Notes: a model not told the origin generated them from the letters alone. Shown: positions 1 to 9,896, counted from the first letter of the stretch. The stretch: DNA of 64,000 nt from Pedobacter caeni (GCF_900129215.1 NZ_FQUQ01000006.1:251032-315031); one strand, 5' to 3'. Numbers and translations: made by a program.

Positions 1-194
1 TGCCCACACAACAAAAACGCGTTTACCAGCTTTGCCGTCAGCAAGGCCTGAAGTATGAAGAGGCCGCAGCCGAAATGAACATATCTCCCCTTACCGTTAA
101 AACCCATATGCAGCAGGCATTGCGATCCCTGCGTGTTTATATGAATACGCATACTGATCTTGCCGTTGCCCTCATCATTTTGAAGCTCCTGTAA
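1..194 (+). CDS. RNA polymerase ECF sigma factor, C-terminal fragment cut by window edge
   Basis: Partial gene: the reading frame enters at base 3 and gives 63 residues before TAA at 192-194. The visible part is sigma region 4, whose helix-turn-helix (YEEAAAEMNISPLTVKTHM, with QQALRSLR following) recognises the -35-like element. It lies 95 bases upstream of a FecR-type anti-sigma gene and then a SusC with an STN domain, the usual order sigma, anti-sigma, transducing receptor of Bacteroidota. By family knowledge it should activate this susCD operon when the receptor binds substrate. The hydrophobic tail after region 4 is common in this group. The N-terminal half lies outside the window. Confidence 0.85.
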   Translation, partial: PTQQKRVYQLCRQQGLKYEEAAAEMNISPLTVKTHMQQALRSLRVYMNTHTDLAVALIILKLL

Positions 195-289
195 TTATTT
201 TTTCATTTCCACTACTCCGGAGCTATGCTCTTGTTCGTCTTTATCATAAAGCCGCTTGCTGATGATCAGTAAAGGCCGAAAAAAAGCGC

Positions 290-1450
290 ATGAGCATAAA
301 AAAAGATAAGGTCGCCTATTTATACCAGCAATACCTGAACAATAATTTAAGCGATGAAGAACAATTGGCCTGGACGGAAATACTGGCTGATGAATCCCTG
401 CAGGATACCCTTAAGGAACTGATGCATGCCAGTTACTATGCCATTCCTGAGCACGAACTTCAGGATATGGACCTGGCCCGTGCAACAGGTATTTTCAATC
501 AAATCAGTAGCCAGCCGGAACGTCCCAGGGTAAAAAACATCCTTTGGCGAAGTATTGCTGCTGCAGCGATCCTCTTTCTTGCCCTTGGTGCAGGGATTGG
601 TTTTTATGCGTACCAGACAAAGAAAGTACGGACAGGCAATCCTGAATCCCTTAATGACATTGGCCCGGGAAAAAATACAGCCATATTGAAACTGGCCGGT
701 GGCGGGCAGATCCAGCTGAGTGAAACAAAAACAGGCCTCGTCATCCATGCCGGAAAACTTGCCTATAACGATGGGACTGCCCTTAGCGCTCCCGGATCAA
801 GAGGTGCTCAGGAGCTGAGCATCCAGACTCCCGCAGGCGGAACCTACCAGGTGATGCTCTCCGACGGGACCAAAGTATGGCTCAATTCGGCCAGCTCAGT
901 CAGTTTCCCTGCTACTTTTTCAGGCACAGGACACAACCGGACTGTTAAACTCAGCGGAGAGGCCTATTTTGAAGTTAAAAAAGACCAGCACCTCCCTTTT
1001 ATTGTACAAACCAAGGATCAAAATGTAGAGGTGCTGGGTACGCATTTCAATATCAACAGTTATCCGGAGGAACACCGCAACACCACTACCCTTTTAGAAG
1101 GAAGTGTCCGCATTTCCGGGAAGGGAATCCATGAATACCTCAAACCCGGAGAACAATCTGTCCTGGATACCAGGACCAGTCAGTTCAGGATTCAGTCTGC
1201 AAATTTAAAAACCGCTGTAGCCTGGAAAAATGGTTATTTCCGTTTTGACGCAGAACGCATAGATGAAGTTATGACTAAGTTAAGTCGCTGGTATAACGTT
1301 GAAATCACTTACCAGGGCCCCATATCTGAAGAAAAATTTTCTGCGAATATCTCCCGTCAGATCAACCTTAAAGGAGTATTGAAGATGTTGAGTTATTCCG
1401 GTGACGTTCAGTTTAAAATTGAAGGAAGGAGGGTAATCGTGATGCAATAA
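290..1450 (+). CDS. FecR family anti-sigma factor
   Basis: 386 residues, a usual length for Bacteroidota FecR proteins. A cytoplasmic N-terminal sigma-binding part (about 1-80) is followed by one membrane helix (about 88-108), the periplasmic FecR domain (about 170-290, with LSGEAYFEVKKD and EVLGTHFNINSY), and a C-terminal DUF4974/STN-like domain (about 315-386). Known role: it holds the partner sigma factor until the STN domain of the outer-membrane receptor signals substrate. It sits between the sigma gene fragment and an STN-type SusC, so those are its likely partners. The ATG at 290 is the first in frame. Confidence 0.93.
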   Translation: MSIKKDKVAYLYQQYLNNNLSDEEQLAWTEILADESLQDTLKELMHASYYAIPEHELQDMDLARATGIFNQISSQPERPRVKNILWRSIAAAAILFLALGAGIGFYAYQTKKVRTGNPESLNDIGPGKNTAILKLAGGGQIQLSETKTGLVIHAGKLAYNDGTALSAPGSRGAQELSIQTPAGGTYQVMLSDGTKVWLNSASSVSFPATFSGTGHNRTVKLSGEAYFEVKKDQHLPFIVQTKDQNVEVLGTHFNINSYPEEHRNTTTLLEGSVRISGKGIHEYLKPGEQSVLDTRTSQFRIQSANLKTAVAWKNGYFRFDAERIDEVMTKLSRWYNVEITYQGPISEEKFSANISRQINLKGVLKMLSYSGDVQFKIEGRRVIVMQ

Positions 1451-1474
1451 TGCTACCTGAAATCCAAAAATAAA

Positions 1475-1498
1475 CCAGTTCGATTGCCATCGAACTGG
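1475..1498. repeat. Perfect 10-bp hairpin between fecR and susC
   Basis: CCAGTTCGAT and ATCGAACTGG flank a TGCC loop. It lies 24 bases after the fecR stop and about 100 bases before the likely susC start. No T-run follows, so it is not a classical terminator. It could be an mRNA processing or stability element setting the fecR to susC ratio, which is inference. Confidence 0.6.
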
Positions 1499-1597
1499 CG
1501 AGTACGGATGTCTGTAAATCATATAAACTATCAACAAACTGCTGAAAGCCGCGATCTGGAAAATACAAGGCAATCAGCGCCTACCGAACCTAAACAA

Positions 1598-4500
1598 ATG
1601 TACAAATTATGCACCCAAATGCTATGCGCCCCGCATGTGCAGTATAAAATATGGAGAGTTATGAAGTTAACCACTCTGCTCTTATTCGCCCTGATCATGC
1701 AGGTCAGTGCGGCAGGCTATGGACAGAAAATCTCGTTGTCCCTCAGGGATGCCAGGCTGGCTACCGTTTTTGATCAGATCAGTGATCAGACCGGATATGG
1801 CTTTGTATTCACCAACTCTATTTTACAGCATGCCACTACAGTAAGTGTACATGTAAAAAATGCAGATTTAAAAGAAGTCCTGGATCAGGTATTCAGAAAT
1901 CAACCCCTGGAATATACCATAGACCATACCACCGTCCTCGTTAAAAGGAAGGCCAGTACACTTACCGGAAATCAACGGTTTGTACTCATGGATATTAAAG
2001 GTAAAGTTGTAGATGAGTATAACAATCCACTGGCGGGAGTCAATGTTCTGCTAAAATCACAAAACAAGGTACTTGCCTCTACCAATGGAGATGGAAGTTT
2101 CAGCATCAGCCTTCCCGAAAGTGGCGGAATACTCCTGTTTAGCTATATAGGGATGGAAAGTCAGGAAGTACAGGTTCAGTCCGGTATGAAGTTCATCAAC
2201 GTTAAAATGGTTTCCAAAAGTATTCTGGCAAGCGATGTCGTGATTACCGGTTATACCAAAACCAGCAAAAAGATGATGACCGGATCTACCAGCACCCTGG
2301 ATTCAACAGTATTTGCCAATAAGCCATTCCCTAACGTAGATGACATATTCAAGGGACAAATTCCAGGAGTGGTTGTTTCCGCGCAATCCGGACAACCGGG
2401 AACTGCACAAAAAATAAGGATCAGAGGAACCAGTACAATTTCCGGAGATGCTGAACCACTATGGGTGATTGACGGTATTCCATTACAGGACAATCCGCCT
2501 AATATTCCCTCTTCATCCGAGATCAAATCAGGAAGTCTGGACAACATTTTCCTGACAGGAGTTGCGGGGATTAACCCCAACGATATTGAAAGCATCACTG
2601 TACTAAAAGATGCCTCTGCAGCTGCCATTTATGGTTCCCGTGCTGCTGGTGGCGTAATTGTGGTGACTACCAAGCGGGGTAAAGCGGGAAAAATGCGCTT
2701 AAATTATTCCAGCCTGCTGACCGTAGGTACTGCTCCTCAGCGTGATGCCGGTCTGATGAATTCTGCGGAGAAAATAGCTTTTGAACAAGGATTATGGGAT
2801 GAGTTTTCTGCAAAAGCCTTTCTGGAGTCTAAAACCAATCCAATGGTCAAATACCCCGTCATCGGGATTACGGGCATGGTCCGTTCCGGAAAAGGACAAT
2901 TTGCAGGCATGAATGCTGCACAACAAGATGCTGAACTGGCCAGATATGCACAGATCAATGAAAACGGATATGACTTGCTTTTTCGCAACTCATTGTCCAA
3001 TACCCAACATTTATCTCTGAGTGGTGGTGGTGATAAGTATGGGTATTATACCTCTTTTGGGTATGTTGATAATGCCGGACTGGTGAAAAAAAACGATTAC
3101 AACCGGTACAATTTCAAAACCAATCTGGACATCAATCCTGTTGAATCGGTAAAAATTAAAATTGGTATTGACTACTATGCCCTCAAATCGAAATCACCTG
3201 CATTGAACCGGGTGGATCCATTCAAGTATGCCTATTTCGCGAACACCTATGAAAGTCCTTACCATGCAGATGGCAGTTATCGCAATGATGAAACGTATTA
3301 TTCACTCAACCAGCTGAATGATCCTCTTTCTGTTGCTACTAAGCCTGTGATCCCGGAAACCGGTTTTAACATCATGCGTGAGATGGATGAAACCAGTAGT
3401 CTGACCAGGAAAAACCAGACCTTAATCTCTGCAGGCGTAGATGTAAAACTGAGCAACAAATTTACTTTTGAATCCCTTGGATCTTATAAATTCATCAGTA
3501 ACACACTAAATGAAATCTTTGGCATCAATACCAAAGCTGCCTTTGACAACCGTCTTTCGCTGGATGAGTACAACAAGAAACAATATGCCAGTATCAATCA
3601 GACCCATACCAACAGCAATGAATATTTGCTGAGGGGACAACTTGCCTATAGAGATCAGTTTGGTAAAAACAACAGCCTGACGGCCTACGTTGGTTCTGAG
3701 ATGAAGGCCTCTGATACCAAAGGTGGCTATAGCAAAAGATATGGTTATGATCCCATCACAGGAAACACAAATACGCCTTTACCCCCGCCAACAGACAATA
3801 AAACCATAGATTACGATGTTTTGCAGCGTTACCTGGCCGCAATTGACCGGGCTTCAGGAGATCTGTTCGCGGAAAACCGTTTTGTATCCTTTTATGCCGC
3901 AACAGAACTTGGGCTTCATGAAAAATACATCTTCAACCTCTCTTTCCGTGCAGACGGGAGCTCGTATTTTGGCAACGATAAACAGTTCAACCCAACCTGG
4001 GCTGCAGGTTTTGGATGGCACCTGGCGGAAGAAGGCTTTATGGCTACACTAAAACCTATCCTGAGCAGGGCAACACTCCGCCTCTCTACAGGTTATACTG
4101 GAAACATCAGTAAAGTCGTTAGCCCACAGCTCATTCTGAAATATTTAGATCAGGTCAGAAACATCAACGGCAACACTTACCGGATGGGTGATGTGCTTTC
4201 AGCCCCGAATCCTCTATTGAGATGGGAAAAAACATATGATGTAAAAGCTTCCCTCGACTTCGGATTGTTTAACGACCGTCTGAACGGATTATTTGAAGCC
4301 TATTACCGCAAGAGCGATGATTTGGTCACGACTACACAAACCTTATCTACCACAGGATTCGAGAACCAGGAATACAATGCAGCAAGCCTGGAAAACAGAG
4401 GTCTGGAGTTTACCTTAAGCGGAAGGCCAATTGTAACAAAGGATTTTAAGCTCAATCTATCGGTTAACTTTAACTACAACCTGAATAAAGTCACACACTT

Positions 4501-5254
4501 TAATGCACCGTATTCCAGCATGGGCCGGTCAAACATCTGGGAGGGCTATCCCCTGAACCCGGTGTTTAGCGGAAAACATACAGGTATCGATCCAGAAACC
4601 GGGCTATACCTCTATCAGCTCCGCCCGGATGCAGTAATCAACAAATCTACAGACCTGAATAAGGCCGACAACTACCGGTACTATCTGGGCACTGAAACTG
4701 CCCCCTATACCGGAGGCTTTAATGTAGGAATAAACTACAAATCGTTTGCATTGAATGTTGGCGGAAACTATTCCTGGGGAGCGAAGAGCTTTGAATACCT
4801 TCCTCCTCCGGCATCATATGTCGGAGCAAGAAAAGGAACAGTCAACCAATCTACACAGGTATTCCAGAATGATTTGTATGCACAACACCTGAATGTGAGA
4901 AAAAATGCCTCCAACCGCTGGACCCCGCAAAATACAGATGCCGCAAGTTATCCAAGGATCTGGGACCCATTCGGAAAACAATACGATTTCGAATATTACA
5001 ACCCAATGGATCCCGATATTACCAGAGGGGCCTATCTGAAAAACTTGTCTTATCTGAGAATCAGGAGCATAACACTGAGCTATAATTTGCCGGCTAAAAT
5101 GCTGCAACCGATAAAACTATCCAGTGTAGCTTTCTCCCTCTCGATGAACAACTTTTTTACGTTCACGAATTATGATGGTATGGATCCCGAAACACCGGGA
5201 GCAACTTATCCGATCTCCCGTTCTGTAAGCTTTGGTGTTAATGTTGGTCTTTAA
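1598..5254 (+). CDS. SusC/RagA-family TonB-dependent receptor with STN signalling domain
   Basis: 1218 residues from the ATG at 1598. The frame is open from 1484, but 1598 (MYKLCTQM) or 1661 (MKLTTLLLF) puts the signal peptide near the N-terminus. Order: signal peptide, STN domain (about 45-120), carboxypeptidase-regulatory-like beta domain (about 130-205), plug (about 215-360, with IRIRGTSTISG and ASAAAIYGSRAAGGVIVVTT), then the 22-strand barrel. It imports an oligomer across the outer membrane using TonB energy, with the SusD lipoprotein as lid. The STN domain marks it as a signalling receptor for the adjacent FecR and sigma. No enzyme gene is near, so the substrate cannot be inferred. Confidence 0.95.
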   Translation: MYKLCTQMLCAPHVQYKIWRVMKLTTLLLFALIMQVSAAGYGQKISLSLRDARLATVFDQISDQTGYGFVFTNSILQHATTVSVHVKNADLKEVLDQVFRNQPLEYTIDHTTVLVKRKASTLTGNQRFVLMDIKGKVVDEYNNPLAGVNVLLKSQNKVLASTNGDGSFSISLPESGGILLFSYIGMESQEVQVQSGMKFINVKMVSKSILASDVVITGYTKTSKKMMTGSTSTLDSTVFANKPFPNVDDIFKGQIPGVVVSAQSGQPGTAQKIRIRGTSTISGDAEPLWVIDGIPLQDNPPNIPSSSEIKSGSLDNIFLTGVAGINPNDIESITVLKDASAAAIYGSRAAGGVIVVTTKRGKAGKMRLNYSSLLTVGTAPQRDAGLMNSAEKIAFEQGLWDEFSAKAFLESKTNPMVKYPVIGITGMVRSGKGQFAGMNAAQQDAELARYAQINENGYDLLFRNSLSNTQHLSLSGGGDKYGYYTSFGYVDNAGLVKKNDYNRYNFKTNLDINPVESVKIKIGIDYYALKSKSPALNRVDPFKYAYFANTYESPYHADGSYRNDETYYSLNQLNDPLSVATKPVIPETGFNIMREMDETSSLTRKNQTLISAGVDVKLSNKFTFESLGSYKFISNTLNEIFGINTKAAFDNRLSLDEYNKKQYASINQTHTNSNEYLLRGQLAYRDQFGKNNSLTAYVGSEMKASDTKGGYSKRYGYDPITGNTNTPLPPPTDNKTIDYDVLQRYLAAIDRASGDLFAENRFVSFYAATELGLHEKYIFNLSFRADGSSYFGNDKQFNPTWAAGFGWHLAEEGFMATLKPILSRATLRLSTGYTGNISKVVSPQLILKYLDQVRNINGNTYRMGDVLSAPNPLLRWEKTYDVKASLDFGLFNDRLNGLFEAYYRKSDDLVTTTQTLSTTGFENQEYNAASLENRGLEFTLSGRPIVTKDFKLNLSVNFNYNLNKVTHFNAPYSSMGRSNIWEGYPLNPVFSGKHTGIDPETGLYLYQLRPDAVINKSTDLNKADNYRYYLGTETAPYTGGFNVGINYKSFALNVGGNYSWGAKSFEYLPPPASYVGARKGTVNQSTQVFQNDLYAQHLNVRKNASNRWTPQNTDAASYPRIWDPFGKQYDFEYYNPMDPDITRGAYLKNLSYLRIRSITLSYNLPAKMLQPIKLSSVAFSLSMNNFFTFTNYDGMDPETPGATYPISRSVSFGVNVGL

Positions 5255-5261
5255 TTTTAAA

Positions 5262-6644
5262 ATGATGAATAAAATAGGAATTTGCTGTCTGATGTGCCTG
5301 CTGGTCCTCTTCAGCTCTTGTAAACGATACCTTGATGTAAAACCAAAGGGAAATGTCATTCCCGAAACACCTGAGCAATATGCCATCCTTTTGCATACCC
5401 AACTGGACATGATCGATAAGGGAGTGGATGAAACCGTTATCGGCAATGCAAACACACTCATGCAGCTGGAGTTTTTCTCCGACAACCTGGATGTGGCACT
5501 TTCCAGTACGATTAATGCCGGTACACCCTATTATGTCGGGGCAAAAGTGAATACCACCCAAATGGAGTATGCAGTTGCCTTTGAGAAAATCAGGGATTAT
5601 AACGTCATCATCGGGAATATGGCAGATAAAGAATCTGCCCTGGCAAAAAAAGTATTGGGAACGGCCTATGCCATGCGGGCTGCAAATTATTACAACCTCA
5701 TGATCCGCTTTTGCCCCCCTTATGAGACTGGCAATGCCGAAGCCACTTTAGGCTTACCCCTCATAGATGAGTTCAATATGGAAGCCAAACCGGCAAGGGC
5801 TAATTTAAAAGCAACCGTAGATTTCATTGCCAAAAGCCTTCGGGAAGCGTTAAGCTACAATGTGGAGGATAAAGACTACCTCTTTACCACAAAAGTAGTA
5901 AAGGCCTATCTCGCGAAACTATATTTCTGGACTCAGGACTGGGACAATGCCATCAAATATGCCGATGAAGTACTCAACGCCTATCCCATGGTTTCTGCAG
6001 ACCGTTATGTGGCCATGATCAATTCCAAATTAACGCCCACTGAAAACATCATCATCAGGTCTTATACAACTGATTCTGAGGATGGAACTTTCATAATCGC
6101 TTCCGTAAAAAGCGATATGGTGACCCGTCCGGTAAGCAAGGAGTTTGTAGAAACGTTCACAGAAAAGGGGAACGACATCCGGTATCCGAATGTAATTAAT
6201 AAGAAAAGAATCAATACCAAAACCATTACAGCAAACCTCAAAAGTGAGGAAATGTGCCTGATTCTCGCCGAAGCTTATGCCCATAAGAACGACAATGCAC
6301 AGGCTTTAAACTACCTGAACCGCCTGCGCTCCAAACGCATCACAAAAGACTATATCGCGTATACTGAAGCCAATCTCCCAAATGTATATCCCCAATTGAT
6401 CAAAGTAGATGCAACCGGAAAACCATTGAGTAAACTGATCTCTGCGATCCTTTGTGAACGCAGAAAAGAGCTTTACATGGAGGGCGACCGTTGGTTTGAG
6501 TTAAAACGAAATGGACGACCGGAATTCTGGGCGCCCTATGAAGGCCGGAAATATACCACTCAAAAATTCCTGTATACCTACCCTATTTATAAAAAAGACG
6601 TCAATCTGAATCCTGGTTTAATCATTCAAAATGAGGGCTATTAA
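5262..6644 (+). CDS. RagB/SusD-family outer-membrane lipoprotein
   Basis: 460 residues from the ATG at 5262, which starts 8 bases after the susC stop. A longer frame from 5232 would overlap susC and delay the signal peptide. Lipobox LFSSC puts the lipidated Cys at about residue 20. TPR-like helices with MRAANYYNLMIRF, and the C-terminal ERRKELYMEGDRWFELKR, are typical of SusD. It acts as the surface substrate-binding lid on the preceding SusC. The substrate is unknown. Confidence 0.94.
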   Translation: MMNKIGICCLMCLLVLFSSCKRYLDVKPKGNVIPETPEQYAILLHTQLDMIDKGVDETVIGNANTLMQLEFFSDNLDVALSSTINAGTPYYVGAKVNTTQMEYAVAFEKIRDYNVIIGNMADKESALAKKVLGTAYAMRAANYYNLMIRFCPPYETGNAEATLGLPLIDEFNMEAKPARANLKATVDFIAKSLREALSYNVEDKDYLFTTKVVKAYLAKLYFWTQDWDNAIKYADEVLNAYPMVSADRYVAMINSKLTPTENIIIRSYTTDSEDGTFIIASVKSDMVTRPVSKEFVETFTEKGNDIRYPNVINKKRINTKTITANLKSEEMCLILAEAYAHKNDNAQALNYLNRLRSKRITKDYIAYTEANLPNVYPQLIKVDATGKPLSKLISAILCERRKELYMEGDRWFELKRNGRPEFWAPYEGRKYTTQKFLYTYPIYKKDVNLNPGLIIQNEGY

Positions 6645-6645
6645 T

Positions 6646-6894
6646 ATGAAAAAGAGAAATGTTTATCACGCTACGCGCCTGAATACGAATAAACGGATCA
6701 AAACAAGTTTCCTGCTGCTACTATTGATTACCGGCACGACCTTTTGCGCTTGCAGCAAAAGCAATGAGCTGGTCCCAAAAACCGGCGACAACAATTCGGA
6801 ATACCTGCTGCAAAAAGGGCCACTATTGTCAAATGACGACAGAGAACTGATCAACAAACGCCTGGAAGAGTACAATGATGCAACAGGATTATAA
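6646..6894 (+). CDS. Small predicted lipoprotein, unknown function
   Basis: 82 residues from the ATG at 6646, one base after the susD stop, so co-transcribed and probably translationally coupled. A basic N-terminus and hydrophobic core (SFLLLLLITG) precede a lipobox-like TFCAC (Cys 36). The rest is short and polar and ends in NKRLEEYNDATGL. I do not recognise a family. It could be a small surface accessory of the SusCD pair or the remnant of a longer lipoprotein, since accessory lipoproteins in this slot are usually larger. No continuation of the frame was found downstream. Confidence 0.7.
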   Translation: MKKRNVYHATRLNTNKRIKTSFLLLLLITGTTFCACSKSNELVPKTGDNNSEYLLQKGPLLSNDDRELINKRLEEYNDATGL

Positions 6895-6922
6895 CAGGAC
6901 AGCACATAAAATTCAAAAGAAA

Positions 6923-8197
6923 ATGAGAAAATCAACTTACTTATTTACCCTGCTTCTGACAGTTTGTGTCTTGTTTTCCTGTAAAAAGAAAGACAATGAC
7001 CCCTCCGCTGCGAAACTTAATTTTGGGAGATCAATTTATGTGATGAAGGCCTCAGCACCTTTGGAAATCGAATTGAAAGCTTCGGTGGCTCCCGGTTCAA
7101 GGCTGGTAGTTCCGGCGGTAATTTCAGGTTCGGCGGTATTGGGCGAAGATTATGAACTTCCGGTCAAAGAATTTGTTTTTGAGGCGGGACAAACGAGTGC
7201 TAAAATCACAGCCATCCCAAAATCCAATTTAAACCCCGGCAGAGAGATAAAAATAGAACTACCGGCAGTTAGCGGATATGGCACTGGTGATAAGAAACAA
7301 ACCATAATCATTATAGAGCCTAAAGAGAAAATTATGTACTCCTTTAGCCGCTCCACAGGCTCATTACTTGGCAAAATGAACGTTACTGTGGAGTTGAAAG
7401 GAGAAATCAGCGGAATTGACTTCAGGGCTTCCAAAGACATTGAAATCCCCTTCTCAATATTGGCCAAAAGCACCGCCATACCTGGAAAAAATTTCAACAT
7501 AGAGGGCAATGTTAAAAGTATAAAAATCAAAGCCGGGGAAAGGCGGGGAAGCATTGTGCTGGATTTCCTGGCACTGGGTGCTGATGGTTCCAAAAAGGCA
7601 TACCTGGAGCTTGGCGTTCCAACCGTAGAACCTGAATTATACTATGTCGGTGCTTTCAAAACCTTCAGCTGTAATGTCACGCAGTTGAAATTCCAGGACC
7701 TGCTTGGAAAATGGAAACCAGTTGGGATTACCAATGGAGACGTATTCCCGCTAATATTTGAGGCTTCGGAGTACATCAATTCCCTGCCTGATAAAAACGA
7801 CCTCTCTGATGTGATTGAATTCATCGAAGATGGAAACACCAATAAAATCATCCCCCATTTAAAAGGCAGTCTTAAGAACTTCTTTAGCGGCCCGGAACAC
7901 AGCATAGTATTTGATCATATTGAACGCGATTTCGAGGATTACTCCACCTTCACGACCTTTGATATTCCTTATTTTATGGTAAACGGGGTAAATACCCTCT
8001 TTTCTGCTTCAAAAATAAAAACAGGCAATGTATTTATTGGTTTGGAAAAACTGGACGACGACAACATGCTCATTTATTTTCATGAATACATCCCCACCGA
8101 CTTTTTCGCGAAATTCTACAAAGCTGAGGGCTGGCCAAGACCAGATTATACGCCTTATTATGGAATCACCTATAAATTTACCAGGGTAAAAGAATAA
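6923..8197 (+). CDS. Lipoprotein with Calx-beta-like domains, putative surface glycan-binding protein
   Basis: 424 residues from the ATG at 6923. An in-frame ATG at 6875 overlaps the previous gene and would bury the signal peptide. Lipobox LFSC places lipid-Cys at residue 20. Residues about 30-115 look Calx-beta/DUF1735-like (SAVLGEDYELP, then FVFEAGQTSAKI). About 118-225 appears to be a second related beta domain. Residues about 230-424 form a unique C-terminal domain that I do not recognise. As last gene of the susCD operon it plausibly binds substrate at the cell surface. No catalytic motif was seen. Confidence 0.75.
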   Translation: MRKSTYLFTLLLTVCVLFSCKKKDNDPSAAKLNFGRSIYVMKASAPLEIELKASVAPGSRLVVPAVISGSAVLGEDYELPVKEFVFEAGQTSAKITAIPKSNLNPGREIKIELPAVSGYGTGDKKQTIIIIEPKEKIMYSFSRSTGSLLGKMNVTVELKGEISGIDFRASKDIEIPFSILAKSTAIPGKNFNIEGNVKSIKIKAGERRGSIVLDFLALGADGSKKAYLELGVPTVEPELYYVGAFKTFSCNVTQLKFQDLLGKWKPVGITNGDVFPLIFEASEYINSLPDKNDLSDVIEFIEDGNTNKIIPHLKGSLKNFFSGPEHSIVFDHIERDFEDYSTFTTFDIPYFMVNGVNTLFSASKIKTGNVFIGLEKLDDDNMLIYFHEYIPTDFFAKFYKAEGWPRPDYTPYYGITYKFTRVKE

Positions 8198-8211
8198 GTA
8201 ACAACACCAAC

Positions 8212-8250
8212 AAAAAGGGGCAGTTTCCGATATGAAAACTGCCCCTTTTT
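8212..8250. terminator. Bidirectional rho-independent terminator
   Basis: GGGGCAGTTT (8217-8226) pairs with AAACTGCCCC (8236-8245), flanked by A5 on the left and T6 on the right. It lies between the convergent lipoprotein gene (ends 8197) and dnaA (ends 8271) and can serve both. Confidence 0.9.
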
Positions 8251-8270
8251 TGTTTATGTATAATGGCCGG

Positions 8271-9704
8271 CTAGCTCATTTTTAGTTTCTTCTCAATGTC
8301 ATTCACATAAGCCCTGAAGGTCTTATCTGTCTGGATCAGATCTTCTACTGTCTGACAGGCATAAATTACTGTAGAGTGATCCCTGCCCCCAAAAAATGCA
8401 CCGATCGTTTTCAGTGAAGATTTGGTCATTCCTTTAGACAGGTACATCGAAATCTGACGTGCCTGCACGATTTCCCTTTTACGGGTAGGCGCTTTCAATA
8501 AATGCACCGGAACCTCAAAGTAATCACAAACCAGTTTCTGGATATAATCCATAGAAACCTCTTTGCTGGTGTTCTTGATAAAGTTCTTCAGCATTGACTT
8601 GGCCAGTTGCAAATCGATTTCCTTTTTGTTCATCGTAGACTGTGCCAATAGCGAAACCATTGCACCTTCCAGCTCACGAACGTTGTTGTCAATATTGTGT
8701 GCTACATACTCCACTACTTCATCAGGAAGATCGATGCCATCAGCATACATTTTCTTTCTTAAGATCGCGATTCTGGTTTCCAGCTCAGGGATCTGAAGAT
8801 CCGCAGAAAGTCCCCATTTGAAACGGCTCAGCAAGCGCTCTTCCAGACCGGTAAGGTCTTTAGGCGATTTATCTGAAGTAATGATGATCTGCTTACCAGA
8901 CTGGTGTAAATGGTTAAAGATGTGGAAGAAAATATCCTGTGTTTTCTCTTTACCGGCGAAGTTGTGGATATCATCCATGATGATCACGTCCATGGCCTGA
9001 TAGAAATTCACAAAATCATTGATCGTATTGTTTTTCAAAGATTCCACAAACTGCTGACAGAACTTTTCGCAGGAAAGGTAGATCACCAGTTTATCAGGAA
9101 GATTTTGTCTGATCTCATTTCCAATCGCCTGTGCAAGGTGAGTTTTGCCTAGACCTGAAGCTCCATAGATCATTAGCGGGTTAAAGGAGGTCGCTCCTGG
9201 TTTTGCGGATACCGCATGTCCTGCCGAACGGGCAAGGCGGTTACAGTCACCCTCAACAAAAGTATCAAAGGTATAATTCGAATTCAGTTGTGGGTCTACA
9301 TTCATCTTCTTCAATCCCGGAATCACAAATGGGTTCTTAATATCTCTGTTAACATTTACCGGAACAGGCATTGACTGCTTCCTGTTCGTGGAAGACATAC
9401 TTCCGTTTGATGGCATATTAGTGGTGTACGGTAAAGCCCCATTGGTAGACTTATCCACCACAATATTATACTCCAATCTTCCTTCTGTGCCAAGCTGTTG
9501 TTTAACGGTCTTGCGCAATAACGCTACATAGTGCTCCTCAAGCCATTCATAAAAGAATAAACTAGGTACCTGTACGGTTAAAACGCTACCATCCAGCTTA
9601 AGGGCAGATATCGGCTCGAACCAGGTTTTAAAGCTCTGGGCCGGGATATTATCCTTTATAATTTGGAGACAGTTATTCCATACTTGAGTACAAGTGTTTT
9701 GCAT
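8271..9704 (-). CDS. dnaA: Chromosomal replication initiator protein DnaA
   Basis: 477 residues, normal for Bacteroidota. Domain I (about 1-85, with SFKTWFEPISAL) is followed by a variable linker, then the AAA+ domain with Walker A GASGLGKT (181-188) and Walker B IIMDDIHN (241-248). C-terminal domain IV carries the DNA-binding signature GGRDHSTVIYAC. It binds DnaA boxes in ATP form and opens oriC. Neither dnaN nor rpmH is next to it. Boxes upstream (9850-9896) suggest autoregulation or an origin. Confidence 0.98.
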   Translation of the reverse strand: MQNTCTQVWNNCLQIIKDNIPAQSFKTWFEPISALKLDGSVLTVQVPSLFFYEWLEEHYVALLRKTVKQQLGTEGRLEYNIVVDKSTNGALPYTTNMPSNGSMSSTNRKQSMPVPVNVNRDIKNPFVIPGLKKMNVDPQLNSNYTFDTFVEGDCNRLARSAGHAVSAKPGATSFNPLMIYGASGLGKTHLAQAIGNEIRQNLPDKLVIYLSCEKFCQQFVESLKNNTINDFVNFYQAMDVIIMDDIHNFAGKEKTQDIFFHIFNHLHQSGKQIIITSDKSPKDLTGLEERLLSRFKWGLSADLQIPELETRIAILRKKMYADGIDLPDEVVEYVAHNIDNNVRELEGAMVSLLAQSTMNKKEIDLQLAKSMLKNFIKNTSKEVSMDYIQKLVCDYFEVPVHLLKAPTRKREIVQARQISMYLSKGMTKSSLKTIGAFFGGRDHSTVIYACQTVEDLIQTDKTFRAYVNDIEKKLKMS

Positions 9705-9849
9705 AGTTCTTCTTTAATTTTTACGGTTTACAATTTTCAAACAGCGGATGGGCCCGTTGTTTTGGGAGTGCGAAGATCATAAAATTTACTAACATTCGGA
9801 TGGAAAATCTCACCTTTTTCCTAACTCGCTCATTCCTAAATCCATACGG

Positions 9850-9896
9850 GATGGATAACTTTTCTTTGCTGTGGATAACTCAAAAAATGTGGAATT
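9850..9896. promoter_or_regulatory. Cluster of DnaA-box-like sites upstream of dnaA
   Basis: A perfect DnaA box, TGTGGATAA (9870-9878, complement TTATCCACA), is flanked in the same orientation by GATGGATAA (9850-9858) and TGTGGAATT (9888-9896), spaced 20 and 18 bases. An AT-rich stretch follows (about 9920-9984). The 280-base gap 9705-9984 holds no ORF. This could be an autoregulatory site or part of oriC. Confidence 0.55.

Noticed and set aside
9451..9459. DnaA-box-like TTATCCACC inside dnaA
   Set aside because: It encodes conserved-frame residues of dnaA and is a single imperfect site, probably chance.
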